Assembly: GCA_004295245.1 (NCBI GenBank)
Contig: REAR01000090.1
Location: 1 to 44,999 of the forward strand
Source: Sphingobacteriales bacterium
GTDB lineage: Bacteria; Bacteroidota; Bacteroidia; Chitinophagales; Chitinophagaceae
Reading direction: 5' to 3'
Length of the DNA: 44,999 bases
Below the pieces are notes generated by a model. It was given only the letters and a program-made list of their open reading frames with translations. It was not told where the DNA came from and ran no database searches. Below, in pieces: positions 23,436-31,870 of the stretch. The position numbers were made by a program, and so were the translations under genes. Position 1 is the first letter of the stretch. The number at the start of each line of letters is the position of its first letter.

Positions 23436-24425
23436 TTATTTTTTACCATTGGCTGGCTTGGGGGCTGTATTGCCGCTGTTCTTAGGTGTTTCCAGTGCGC
23501 TTTTATATTTTTTAAAAGCTTCTAAAATATTGCCGGCAACTTCTACCTGTCCGTTTTCACTGTTGAGGTATTCTTCTTCTTGCTTATTGGTTATAAAACC
23601 GGTTTCTACCAATATGCTGGGCATGCCCGTGGCTTGCAGCACCCAAATGCCTTTATTGTTGCGCTGTTTTACACCATAGCTCTGGCGGCCGGTGGCTTTA
23701 AATTCTTCTTCTACCAAATAAGCTAACTGAGCACTGTTTTTGAAAAAATATTTGGTGTATAGTTGTGCTCTTATTTTTGCTTCGGGAGAATTAAGGTCTA
23801 ATACGTTCAGGGTATCTTCTACATTTTCTCCGGTTTCTGTTTCTTCAATAAAATCTTGTTTTTCATCGGTGCGGTCTGCAGCCCATACATAGGTTTCTGT
23901 ACCCACTCTTTTATTTTCTACCCAATAACTTTCATAGATGGGTTCTGTAATGGTTTTCTTTTTGCGGCGTTTGCCTTTACCTACATATACAACTTTAGGT
24001 TTATGGCCAATAATACGTTTGGCATACCAACCACCTGCTTTTTGGCCGGTTGCATTAAGGTGGATGCTTATAAATAAATCGGCTTTTGATTTGTTGGCTA
24101 AATCGGCCCGGTAGCGTAAGGCTTGTTGTACGTTGTTTAAATTGCCGGGCAATGTATTGGTGGTGCGGGTATAAATAATTTTTAAATCAGGAAAGGTCTC
24201 TTGTAATAATTTACCAAAGCGCAAGCTTATTTCTAACGCCACTACTGCTTCAGTAGAGATAAGGCCTTTAGCGCCGGGGTCTATACCGCCATGGCCAGGA
24301 TCGATGATAACGGTTTTTATGGTAGCTGCTGGCTTGGTTTTCTTTTTGGGTGCCTCGCCTATAAAAGCAAGGTTTGCCATTACGGCCAGGAATAAGCCCG
24401 ATACAATCAATCCTTTTTTTAGCAT
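23436..24425 (-). CDS. N-acetylmuramoyl-L-alanine amidase (Amidase_3)
   Basis: 329 residues. The signal peptide (MLKKGLIVSGLFLAVMANLAF) is followed by the catalytic domain: VIIDPGHGGIDPGA with the first zinc His, a Glu in the ISTEAVVALEI segment, SIHLNAT with the second His, and SILVETGFITN with the catalytic Glu. An insertion of ~75 residues (about 150-225, rich in Lys and acidic residues) separates the central motifs, a common feature of Bacteroidota amidases. It cleaves the amide link between MurNAc and the stem peptide in the periplasm. It is divergent from the LptD gene with a ~80 base shared spacer. Confidence 0.93.
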   Translation of the reverse strand: MLKKGLIVSGLFLAVMANLAFIGEAPKKKTKPAATIKTVIIDPGHGGIDPGAKGLISTEAVVALEISLRFGKLLQETFPDLKIIYTRTTNTLPGNLNNVQQALRYRADLANKSKADLFISIHLNATGQKAGGWYAKRIIGHKPKVVYVGKGKRRKKKTITEPIYESYWVENKRVGTETYVWAADRTDEKQDFIEETETGENVEDTLNVLDLNSPEAKIRAQLYTKYFFKNSAQLAYLVEEEFKATGRQSYGVKQRNNKGIWVLQATGMPSILVETGFITNKQEEEYLNSENGQVEVAGNILEAFKKYKSALETPKNSGNTAPKPANGKK

Positions 24426-24505
24426 ACTAATAACAGCATTTTAATGGGTTTAGAAATCTTAAGCTATTCATTTAAACAGTGATGCCTTATTTTTGCCCAC
24501 GTGTT

Positions 24506-27217
24506 ATGACCAATAGCTACAAAGTTAAATTAATTTACAGTTGCATAATGGCCCTTACAACCACACTCATATGTGTAACGTTGTTTGGTGCCGCTAATTA
24601 TATCAAACCGTCTCCTTTTCACCGCACTTTAACAGTAACTGCTGATACCACACCACTTAAAACAGCGCCCAAAGATACTATACTACCCAACAGGAAAGAC
24701 ACACTGCCCTATATTAAAGACACTACCGGAAAATTAGTGCCCATAATTGATACATTGGATTTAAAAATTTCAAAAGACTCTTTAGATGCTCCGGTTGAAT
24801 ATGCCGCCACCGATTCTATGGTGATGATTGTGCCCACCAAAAAAATATGGTTATATAGTAAAGCCAATATTAAACAGAAAGATGTTAACCTGGATGCTAA
24901 CCGCATTTTAATTGATCAGGAAACACAAACGGTGTATGCATACGGCACCATAGATACCGCTAACAATTATGTAGGCAGGCCACATTTTGTGCAAGGCGAT
25001 AATAATATGGACGCCGATACCATGGCATTTAACTTTAAAACACAAAAAGGCATTACAAAAAACACGGCAACGGTACAGGGCGAAATGTATGTGCAGAGTG
25101 AAAAGATGAAAAAAATTAATGAAAACGAATACTTTGCTTACCGCGGCCAGTTTACCACCTGCGATCTGGATGTGCCTCACTTTGCATTTCGTACGAAGAA
25201 GATGAAATTGGTAAACAAAAAAATGGCTGTTAGCGGCCCCGTGCATCCAGAGTTTGAAGGCGTGCCCGTGCCCATCTATATTCCCTTTGGTTTCTTTCCA
25301 TTGTCTCAAGGGCGTCACTCTGGTATATTGCCACCCACATTTACTACTAACGAGCAGTTTGGTTTAGGTTTAGAAGGTATGGGTTACTATAAAGTGCTGA
25401 ACGATTATTTTGATGCAACGCTTCGCGGCGATTTATATTCTTATGGCGGATACAGAATTAATTTAACGCCTACTTACCGGGTGCGGTACCGCTACCAGGG
25501 CACCATGACATTGAGTTACCAAAACTCAAGAATACTGGCCGATGCCGGCAAACAAGATTTTTTTTCTACCAAAACGTTTAATATTAACTGGAACCATTCT
25601 GTTGACAGCCGCGCCAGGCCCGGACAAAGTTTTTCTGCTAATGTAAATGCCGGCTCAACTAAGTTTAACCAATTGCTGGCTAATAATCCGAATCGTAATT
25701 TTCAAAACCTGTTAAGCTCTTCTGTAACGTACAGCAAAATGTGGAAGGATAAGTTTAACCTTACCATGAGTGCCAACCACCAGCAAAATAACAATACCCG
25801 TTTAATGAGTATGAATTTACCCAATGCCAATTTTACGGTTAATAATTTTTATCCTTTTCAGCGTAAAGAGTTTGTTGGAGAAAGTAAATGGTATGAAAAA
25901 TTAGGGGTGGGGTTAAACACCAGCTTTGCCAATCAGATTTCTTTTTACGACAGTGCGTTTAGTTTCAGACAACTGGTAGATACCTTACAATGGGGCATGC
26001 AGCACACGGTGCCCATACAATTATCATTACCACAATTAGGGCCTTTTCAAATTGGCCCCGGCATTTCTTTCAGAGAAAATTGGTACAGCCGCCAATTTGA
26101 ACGCCGGTGGAACGGTGCAAAAGTAGATACCGTAATTAGAAAAGGTTTTTACCGCAGCAGCGAAATGTCTTTTAGCCTGGGTATTAATACTGCTTTGTAT
26201 GGTACAATGGACAAGTTTAAGAAAACAAGCAGCGTAATGGCCATCCGCCATGTAATGCGGCCATCTTTTAGCATGAGTTATAAACCAGATTTGGCAGCAA
26301 AAGATTATTATACCACACAGGTAGATACCAGCGGCCGCCAATTACGTTTTTCTTATTACGATGGATCAATTTTTGGCCCCATGGGCGAAGGTGAGTTTGG
26401 CGGTATGAGTTTTGGTATTGATAATTTTTTAGAAATGAAGAAACGTTCTAAAACAGATACCACAGAAGCCGGTATAAAAAAAGTACGTTTAATTGATGGC
26501 TTTGGTGCCAACAGCAGTTATAACTTTTTAGCCGATTCATTCAAGCTATCACCCATAACACTTTACCTGCGCAGCACATTGGCCGAAAAAATAAATATAA
26601 CAGCCGGCGCCACCATGGATCCCTATCAGGTAGATTCTTTAGGTGCCCGCAAAAAAGAATATGCATGGAAAGGAGATAAATTTAGTTTAGGCCGCATTAC
26701 CAATGGAAATATTTCTATCTCCGCTAACTTTCAAAGCAAACCAAAAGATGAAAAGAAAGCAAGCGATGGTAAAACAGGTCCGGCACTAGACCGATTGAAC
26801 CAACCACTTACTTTAGAAGAGCAGCAACAACAATTACAGTTTGTGCGCAACAACCCTGCAGAGTTTGCCGACTTTAATGTGCCCTGGTCTTTACAGGTTT
26901 CATATTCACTTAACTTTAGCCGCCTCTTAAAATCAGACTATAGTGGTTTTAAAACCGAAGTAAACTCAAGCCTTAACTTTAGTGGCGATTTTAATTTAAC
27001 CCCAAAATGGAAAATGGGCCTCAGTTCTTACTACGATTTTAAAGAAGGTAAACTGGCCAATACCACGGCCTTTCTTTCCAGAGAAATGCATTGCTGGCAG
27101 CTAAGCATTAACTATACAAGGGGTTTGTATAATTCTTTCAGTATAAATATTAACCCTAAATCTTCATTGCTGAGAGATTTAAAAGTAAACCGCACCCGCT
27201 ACTTTTATAATCAATAA
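24506..27217 (+). CDS. lptD: LptD-like outer-membrane LPS assembly protein
   Basis: 903 residues from the ATG at 24506 (an ATG at 24482 and another at 24548 are alternatives). After an N-terminal hydrophobic segment, an OstA/LptA-like periplasmic domain runs (DANRILIDQETQTVYAYGTIDTANNYVGRPHFVQGDNNMDADTM region), then a long C-terminal beta-barrel of alternating aromatic strands ending NRTRYFYNQ. Conserved VPIYIPFGFFPLSQGRHSGILPP is typical of the Bacteroidota LptD. It should insert lipopolysaccharide into the outer leaflet of the outer membrane. An outer-membrane barrel is supported by length and strand pattern; the symbol follows the family. Confidence 0.88.
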   Translation: MTNSYKVKLIYSCIMALTTTLICVTLFGAANYIKPSPFHRTLTVTADTTPLKTAPKDTILPNRKDTLPYIKDTTGKLVPIIDTLDLKISKDSLDAPVEYAATDSMVMIVPTKKIWLYSKANIKQKDVNLDANRILIDQETQTVYAYGTIDTANNYVGRPHFVQGDNNMDADTMAFNFKTQKGITKNTATVQGEMYVQSEKMKKINENEYFAYRGQFTTCDLDVPHFAFRTKKMKLVNKKMAVSGPVHPEFEGVPVPIYIPFGFFPLSQGRHSGILPPTFTTNEQFGLGLEGMGYYKVLNDYFDATLRGDLYSYGGYRINLTPTYRVRYRYQGTMTLSYQNSRILADAGKQDFFSTKTFNINWNHSVDSRARPGQSFSANVNAGSTKFNQLLANNPNRNFQNLLSSSVTYSKMWKDKFNLTMSANHQQNNNTRLMSMNLPNANFTVNNFYPFQRKEFVGESKWYEKLGVGLNTSFANQISFYDSAFSFRQLVDTLQWGMQHTVPIQLSLPQLGPFQIGPGISFRENWYSRQFERRWNGAKVDTVIRKGFYRSSEMSFSLGINTALYGTMDKFKKTSSVMAIRHVMRPSFSMSYKPDLAAKDYYTTQVDTSGRQLRFSYYDGSIFGPMGEGEFGGMSFGIDNFLEMKKRSKTDTTEAGIKKVRLIDGFGANSSYNFLADSFKLSPITLYLRSTLAEKINITAGATMDPYQVDSLGARKKEYAWKGDKFSLGRITNGNISISANFQSKPKDEKKASDGKTGPALDRLNQPLTLEEQQQQLQFVRNNPAEFADFNVPWSLQVSYSLNFSRLLKSDYSGFKTEVNSSLNFSGDFNLTPKWKMGLSSYYDFKEGKLANTTAFLSREMHCWQLSINYTRGLYNSFSININPKSSLLRDLKVNRTRYFYNQ

Positions 27218-27223
27218 TTTTTT

Positions 27224-27494
27224 GTAACCAGCAGCGGTTTTTCATGGCGGCAACTGTTGCGTCGCACATGTTAGCTGCATCGCTGCGAGGCACGAGTAGC
27301 TGTTGCACATCATCCCAACTTTAGCGGGACTTGTACATTTGATTGCTGATTTTAAATTTCAATATCCAATCAGAACTTTTAAAGTAGAAGCCTTGTATTG
27401 CAGAATTAATTACAACTGCTATTTGCTCCTGATAGCATTGCCGCTAACAGGTGCGACGCAAGTAACGCTCAATAGTAGTACCATCGCTGGCAGC
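27224..27494. repeat. long copy of the palindromic element
   Basis: Ends are GTAACCAGC (27224-27232) and GCTGGCAGC (27486-27494); cores are GTTGCGTCGCAC (27256-27267) and GTGCGACGCAA (27451-27461). It carries the long module with GCGAGGCACGAGTAGCTG and TAGCGGGACTTGTACA. It begins 6 bases after the LptD stop and fills nearly all of the 324-base gap before the next gene. Confidence 0.8.
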
Positions 27495-27541
27495 ATATAT
27501 CTCTTTTAAACTTCAGTAATTTTAAGTAGCTTTATTACCAG

Positions 27542-27877
27542 TTGAAAAAAAACATTACTATATTTTTTTTAGCATCATTTTTTTTGCTGCAATACGGCAA
27601 GGTGGTAAGCTATTTATATTGTACGTATGAAAATTATAAGCAAACAGGCTCAGTAACCTGCGATTGCGAAAAGCAATTAACCGATGCACCCGCTACTACC
27701 ACTACGCACAATGGGCATATGCATGGTATTAAAACAGAAGAATGCTTGCAGCATATTGCCACTAATAATTTGTTGCAGACACCCTTTAATTATATTATTG
27801 TTTCTTACAGGGCCTACCAGGAAAATACATTACACCACCCACCCAAAGGGTTGCTGCGCCCACCTTGCGCCGGTTAA
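27542..27877 (+). CDS. small exported protein of unknown function
   Basis: 111 residues if started at TTG 27542; no in-frame ATG precedes it. A KK start and signal-like hydrophobic core (MKKNITIFFLASFFLLQY) are followed by YLYCTYENYKQTGSVTCDCEKQL, with three closely spaced cysteines, and a His-rich stretch HNGHMHG. It resembles the short secreted proteins found near metal-handling or TonB genes in Bacteroidota, but I do not assign a function. The TTG start and small size make the gene less certain than its neighbours. Confidence 0.55.
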   Translation: MKKNITIFFLASFFLLQYGKVVSYLYCTYENYKQTGSVTCDCEKQLTDAPATTTTHNGHMHGIKTEECLQHIATNNLLQTPFNYIIVSYRAYQENTLHHPPKGLLRPPCAG

Positions 27878-27906
27878 TTTTATTTCTGCAATTTTTATGT
27901 AAGCAC

Positions 27907-27926
27907 ACTGTTACAATCGTAACAGT
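27907..27926. promoter_or_regulatory. perfect 8-bp inverted repeat, possible operator
   Basis: ACTGTTAC and GTAACAGT are separated by AATC. The site lies 30 bases after the small exported gene and ~60 bases before the next start codon. There is no T-tract for a typical terminator, so an operator for the downstream lipoprotein gene is a reasonable inference. Confidence 0.35.
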
Positions 27927-27988
27927 AATTGCTATTTATTAATCTGCCAACCACGGTAGCAGTTATTTTTTACTATTAAAACTATTTT

Positions 27989-28891
27989 ATGAGAGTACTA
28001 TTTATTATAGTAGTTATGCTGTTGCAGGTATATGCCTGCAACCGTAAGCAACATACTATCATTACTAAAACTAAGGGCACCGAAATAATAACAGAAGAAG
28101 GCACTAAAATTTTATTAGGCAAACACAATAGTCATATTTTTTTACAACCACCGTATAACAGTTGGTACCTGCCTAATTACAACAACTATCAACCAGATAC
28201 AGTAACCCTGCAAACATTGGCACCGCAATTGGCAGCTAAGCGGTTTGAAATTTTCCTTGGCTCGTGGTGTGGCGATAGCCAACGGGAAGTGCCCCGCATG
28301 CTAAAAGTGCTGGCAGCGGCAGGTGTAAAAGAAAGTCAGGTGCAAATTGTGTTTGTAGATAACCGGGCAGGTGCCTATAAAAAAAGCCCGGGCAACGAAC
28401 AGCAGTATAAAAACATACACCGTGTACCAAATTTAATTGTGTATAATCAGCAAGAAGAAATAGGCCGCATTATAGAAACACCGGTTATAAGTATTGAAAA
28501 AGACCTGCAACAAATACTACAACAGCACTATACCCCTAATTACCGGGCAGCCCAACAATTGATTGGTTTTTTAGAAAAAGAAAAACCGGTAAACAGTAGT
28601 GAATGGATAGCGGCCAACTATCAACATTATAAAAATCTGATGCGTTATCAGGGTGAGCTGGTAAGTATTGGCCGCATCTGGATGGGGGAGTTGCAATACG
28701 AAAAAGCAACTATTGCTTTTAAGCTAACAGTTACTTTATATCCTTTATACTCACCGGCCTATTATTATCTGGCAGAGCTAAGTGCTATGCAACACGATAA
28801 AGAAGCTGCTATTGGGTATTGTAATAAAGTGTTGCAGTTAGACCCGGGCCATAAACCTGCAACCGATTTGTTGGCGGGCTTAAAAAAATAA
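27989..28891 (+). CDS. thioredoxin-fold lipoprotein with TPR tail
   Basis: 300 residues. A lipoprotein signal (MRVLFIIVVMLLQVYAC, C17) is followed by a thioredoxin-like domain with FLGSWCGDSQREVP (WCGDS at 93-97). The second cysteine of the usual CxxC is replaced by Ser, so a single redox-active Cys remains. VPNLIVYNQQEEIGRI supplies the cis-proline region. From ~210 on, a TPR-like segment (YEKATIAFKLTVTLYPLYSPAYYYLAELSAM ... AIGYCNKVLQLDPGHKPATDLL) follows. Likely a periplasmic, membrane-anchored protein; disulfide or thiol binding without full oxidoreductase activity is inferred. Confidence 0.8.
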   Translation: MRVLFIIVVMLLQVYACNRKQHTIITKTKGTEIITEEGTKILLGKHNSHIFLQPPYNSWYLPNYNNYQPDTVTLQTLAPQLAAKRFEIFLGSWCGDSQREVPRMLKVLAAAGVKESQVQIVFVDNRAGAYKKSPGNEQQYKNIHRVPNLIVYNQQEEIGRIIETPVISIEKDLQQILQQHYTPNYRAAQQLIGFLEKEKPVNSSEWIAANYQHYKNLMRYQGELVSIGRIWMGELQYEKATIAFKLTVTLYPLYSPAYYYLAELSAMQHDKEAAIGYCNKVLQLDPGHKPATDLLAGLKK

Positions 28892-28928
28892 GCCGGTACA
28901 GGTAGGCCCTAAAGTGAATATGAATTTA

Positions 28929-28982
28929 CCACAAACGCACAAAACAATGAAATGAGCAGCTAACTACTTTGTGCGTTTGTGG
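28929..28982. terminator. bidirectional hairpin in a convergent spacer
   Basis: CCACAAACGCACAAA (28929-28943) and TTTGTGCGTTTGTGG (28968-28982) form a perfect 15-base stem with a 24-base loop. It lies between the stops of the lipoprotein gene and the DUF4197 gene, so it can stop transcription from both sides. Confidence 0.6.
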
Positions 28983-28991
28983 CAATTCTGT

Positions 28992-29741
28992 TTACTTACT
29001 GCCAAATACTTTCTTTAATAAATCGCTGGCACGTGCTGCCGGGTCTTTGCGTATTTTTTTCTCTTCATCTGCTACATAATAAAAAATGCCATCCAATGCT
29101 TTTTGCGTAACGTAGCCCGTAAGATCTGTATTTACTTTTTTAAAAGTGGTGGGCAAACTGTTATACTTTTCAAATACTGCCTTCCAGTGTTTAGTGGCAT
29201 CTGTTTTTTGCAGAGAGCTTTCTATAACTGGTTTAAAGGCTGCGGTTAAATCGGTATTAGTACTTTTCTTTAAATAAGAAGTAGCAGCGGTATCGGTGCC
29301 CTTTAAAATAGTCAAAGCATCCTGAAAGCTCATTTTTTTAATGGCATTAACAAAAATAGGAGCGGCCGATTTACTGGCATCTTCTGCAGCCCGGTTAACG
29401 CTTAAAATGGCATCATCCACCAGTTTACCAAGGCCTGCACTGCGCAATGTTTTTTCAACTTTCTTAGCTTCTTCGGGCATTAAAACTTTTACGGCAGCAT
29501 CTTTAAAAAAACCATCTGCAGCAGATAGTTTGCTACCGCTGTTGGTAGCACCAACTGTTAATGCTTCTTTTAAACCTGCAATAATATCATCATTACTAAG
29601 TGTGCCAGTTTCGCCAGTAATTTTTTTTGCTTCTTTATTAATTTTGTCAAAAAGCGATGATTTCTTTTTAGTAGGGGTTTGTTGTGCCCAGCTTAAAAAG
29701 CTGATAGTTAATAATAAGAGGGTAAACACATTTTTTTTCAT
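28992..29741 (-). CDS. DUF4197 domain exported protein
   Basis: 249 residues from the ATG at 29741 (MKKNVFTLLLLTISFLSWAQ signal peptide); the upstream in-frame extension is not signal-like. The body is helical and matches DUF4197: LSNDDIIAGLKEALTVGATNSGSKLSAADGFFKD, FQDALTILKGTDTAATSYLKKST and the tail ALDGIFYYVADEEKKIRKDPAARASDLLKKVFG. The role is unknown; it is periplasmic by its signal. It follows the thioesterase gene at a 22-base spacing and may be co-transcribed with it. Confidence 0.88.
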   Translation of the reverse strand: MKKNVFTLLLLTISFLSWAQQTPTKKKSSLFDKINKEAKKITGETGTLSNDDIIAGLKEALTVGATNSGSKLSAADGFFKDAAVKVLMPEEAKKVEKTLRSAGLGKLVDDAILSVNRAAEDASKSAAPIFVNAIKKMSFQDALTILKGTDTAATSYLKKSTNTDLTAAFKPVIESSLQKTDATKHWKAVFEKYNSLPTTFKKVNTDLTGYVTQKALDGIFYYVADEEKKIRKDPAARASDLLKKVFGSK

Positions 29742-29763
29742 ACCTATATTGTTTAATAAATCA

Positions 29764-30204
29764 TTAATTGGTTGTCCAGCTAAAAGCATCACTTTTTTCA
29801 ATAGCAGCAAAGGTTACTTGTGCTGTGGCGGGGGGTGTGGTTAGTTTTCTTTTTTGGGTATTTAACCAGGCACCATCTACGGTAATAACGGCAGCAAGGG
29901 TATCTGTATTTTTATAAAGATGGTGTTGCAGTGTCCAGCGGCTATAGTCTTCAGTACTTTTTAACAGGTGCATATCAATAGTAATGGTGTCAGTGGCTTG
30001 TATTTCGCGTTTAAAAAGGGCTTCTTCTCTAAATAATACGGGGCCAAAGCCATGTTGTTGCATAAAATGTGCCGTTAATCCGTATTGGTTAAAAAATTCA
30101 ATACGGCAAAAAGCTCCATAATCGTAGTAGGCAGAATGCCTTAAATGAAAGTTCGGATCCAGATCGGACCAGCGAACCTGTATATTGCGGCTAAATAATT
30201 TCAT
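29764..30204 (-). CDS. hotdog-fold acyl-CoA thioesterase-like protein
   Basis: 146 residues, single 4HBT-like domain. The N-terminus has IQVRWSDLDPNFHLRHSAYYDYGAFCRIEFF, where D-x-D-x-(N)-x-H-(L) ... Y is the catalytic region of 4-hydroxybenzoyl-CoA-thioesterase-type enzymes. No signal peptide. It probably hydrolyses a cytoplasmic acyl-CoA thioester; the acyl group is not known. It is the first gene of a minus-strand pair with DUF4197. Confidence 0.82.
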   Translation of the reverse strand: MKLFSRNIQVRWSDLDPNFHLRHSAYYDYGAFCRIEFFNQYGLTAHFMQQHGFGPVLFREEALFKREIQATDTITIDMHLLKSTEDYSRWTLQHHLYKNTDTLAAVITVDGAWLNTQKRKLTTPPATAQVTFAAIEKSDAFSWTTN

Positions 30205-30385
30205 ATGTTATACGTTAAATGTATCAGCAAGATAGTAAGGCCCGGTTGTAGTGTTGCATAACCAACTATCAATCTTTGTTAAAAAATAAAAACAACCCGG
30301 GTTACTGATGAATAAATTGTAATATTTTCGCACCCGTTATAATATTTTATCACCTAATAATCTATCGTTAAAAAAATAATAAGTA

Positions 30386-31102
30386 ATGAAAAAATCCATC
30401 CTGCTGGCAGTTGCTTTAGTAAGTGTTACCGCAGCTACCGCACAAACAAAACCAGCACCCAAACCCAAGCCTGTTGTAAAGCCTGCGGCTGCGGCACCCG
30501 TATTAAAAAGTGCTATAGATTCTTTTAGCTACTCTATTGGCTTAAGTATTGCTAATTTTTATAAACAACAGGGTATTACAAAAATTAATACCAATATGGT
30601 AAGCAAAGCCATTAACGATGCTACAGCCAACAAAAAAACATTATTAACCGAAGAAGAAATGAACATGAGTATTAGTAACTATTTACAAAAATTAAAATCA
30701 GAGAAAAGTGCTGCTAACAGAAAAGCAGGCGAAGATTTTTTAGCAGAAAACAAAAAGAAGCCCGGTGTTATAACCTTGCCCAGTGGCTTGCAGTACCAAA
30801 TTATTAAAGAAGGTACTGGCGAAAAACCCACGGTGAACGATAAGGTGAAATGCCATTACCACGGCACCCTGTTAAATGGTACCATTTTCGATAGCTCTGT
30901 AGACCGTGGCCAGCCAATTGATTTTGCGGTAGGTGGTGTTATACAAGGTTGGGTAGAGGCTTTGCAGTTAATGCCCATTGGCAGCAAATGGAAATTATTT
31001 ATACCCAGCAATCTGGCTTATGGAGACAATCAGGCCGGGCCACATATTATGCCGGGCAGCACCCTTATTTTTGATGTGGAGCTGATAGATATTGTAAAAT
31101 AA
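30386..31102 (+). CDS. FKBP-type peptidyl-prolyl cis-trans isomerase, exported
   Basis: 238 residues. Signal peptide MKKSILLAVALVSVTAATAQ, then an Ala/Pro/Lys linker, an N-terminal helical dimerisation domain (~45-125) as in Mip/FkpA, and the C-terminal FKBP domain (~138-238). The latter has GLQYQIIKEGTGEKPTVNDKVKCHYHGTLLNGTIFDSS, GGVIQGWVEALQLMPIGSKWKLFIPSNLAYG and PGSTLIFDVELIDI, with the aromatic active-site residues. It assists folding of exported proteins in the periplasm. It is a single gene followed by a palindromic element and a terminator. Confidence 0.93.
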   Translation: MKKSILLAVALVSVTAATAQTKPAPKPKPVVKPAAAAPVLKSAIDSFSYSIGLSIANFYKQQGITKINTNMVSKAINDATANKKTLLTEEEMNMSISNYLQKLKSEKSAANRKAGEDFLAENKKKPGVITLPSGLQYQIIKEGTGEKPTVNDKVKCHYHGTLLNGTIFDSSVDRGQPIDFAVGGVIQGWVEALQLMPIGSKWKLFIPSNLAYGDNQAGPHIMPGSTLIFDVELIDIVK

Positions 31103-31107
31103 ATTAG

Positions 31108-31285
31108 GTAACCAACGGTGTTATTACATGGCATCACCGTTGCGTCGCACCTGTTAGCGGCAACGCTGTGAGGGGCGGGTAGCTGTTGCGTTTCATTCTA
31201 ACTTTAGCGGTACTTGTACAGTAGTATTTTAAATGCTGAAGGGTGCGACGCAACAAAAGCCAAATAAAGCACCACTGCCGGTAAC
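31108..31285. repeat. palindromic element with long module
   Basis: It begins GGTAACC six bases after the FKBP stop and ends GCCGGTAAC (31277-31285). Cores are GTTGCGTCGCAC (31139-31150) and GTGCGACGCAAC (31243-31254). The interior has GCGGGTAGCTGTTGCG and TTAGCGGTACTTGTACA. Confidence 0.8.
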
Positions 31286-31294
31286 AAAATAAAT

Positions 31295-31318
31295 AAGCCC
31301 CGCAATATTGCGGGGCTT
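31295..31318. terminator. Rho-independent bidirectional terminator
   Basis: AAGCCCCGCAAT and its exact reverse complement form a 24-base perfect palindrome. On the plus strand TTTGGTTTTTTT follows, on the minus strand TATTTATTTTG. It serves the convergent FKBP and thioredoxin genes. Confidence 0.85.
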
Positions 31319-31342
31319 TGGTTTTTTTATAGGCAAACAGCG

Positions 31343-31660
31343 TTAAATATGCTGTTCAATTTTCTTTACAAAATTTGCTTTAGGTTGTGCGCCTACTAAT
31401 TTGTCTACTACCTTACCACCCTTAATAAAAAGAATTGCTGGTATAGATGTGATGCCAAAGTTCATAGACACTTGTGGGTTGTGGTCTACGTTTACTTTAC
31501 CAATGTTAACCTTGCCTGCATAATCTTTACTTAGCTCTTCAATAACTGGCCCAATGGCACGGCAAGGGCCACACCACTCTGCCCAAAAGTCTACTACGGT
31601 TAATTTATCAGACGCAATTACTTCTGTTTGAAAGTTGGCGTCGTTGTACTCTGCTGCCAT
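31343..31660 (-). CDS. trxA: thioredoxin
   Basis: 105 residues, the exact size of a cytoplasmic thioredoxin. The active site WCGPC at 29-33 lies in [22 protein letters not shown]. The buried Asp (VDFWAEW), the cis-Pro loop ([12 protein letters not shown]) and the C-terminal helix are all present. It reduces protein disulfides, with electrons from thioredoxin reductase. It is a single gene with its own terminator; a ~210-base spacer with no visible gene separates it from the histidine-kinase gene. Confidence 0.96.
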   Translation of the reverse strand: MAAEYNDANFQTEVIASDKLTVVDFWAEWCGPCRAIGPVIEELSKDYAGKVNIGKVNVDHNPQVSMNFGITSIPAILFIKGGKVVDKLVGAQPKANFVKKIEQHI

Positions 31661-31870
31661 AATGTTGAATTTAAATTTTATTATAGTTTTTTTTGTTTGC
31701 TACGGAGTGAGTGGCAAAATTAGCTCCAAGATGCATTGCCTGCATTGCTGGCACAAAGTTGTGCATAATTTGTCATTTGCTGTTGTCGGCTGGCTGGCAA
31801 AAGCTGTAAATAAGGCGGAACTGGTAGTTGTATTAGCATTTCTTTAGTATTTACGCAAACGATTGTTGGG

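Noticed and set aside
24488-24495. TATTTTTG as a Bacteroidota -7 promoter box for LptD
   Set aside because: The pattern fits TAnnTTTG, but no TTG-type -33 element was seen at the expected distance, so it was not listed as a promoter.
27303-27509. 68-codon frame after the LptD gene
   Set aside because: It runs through the long copy of the palindromic element and has no coding features.
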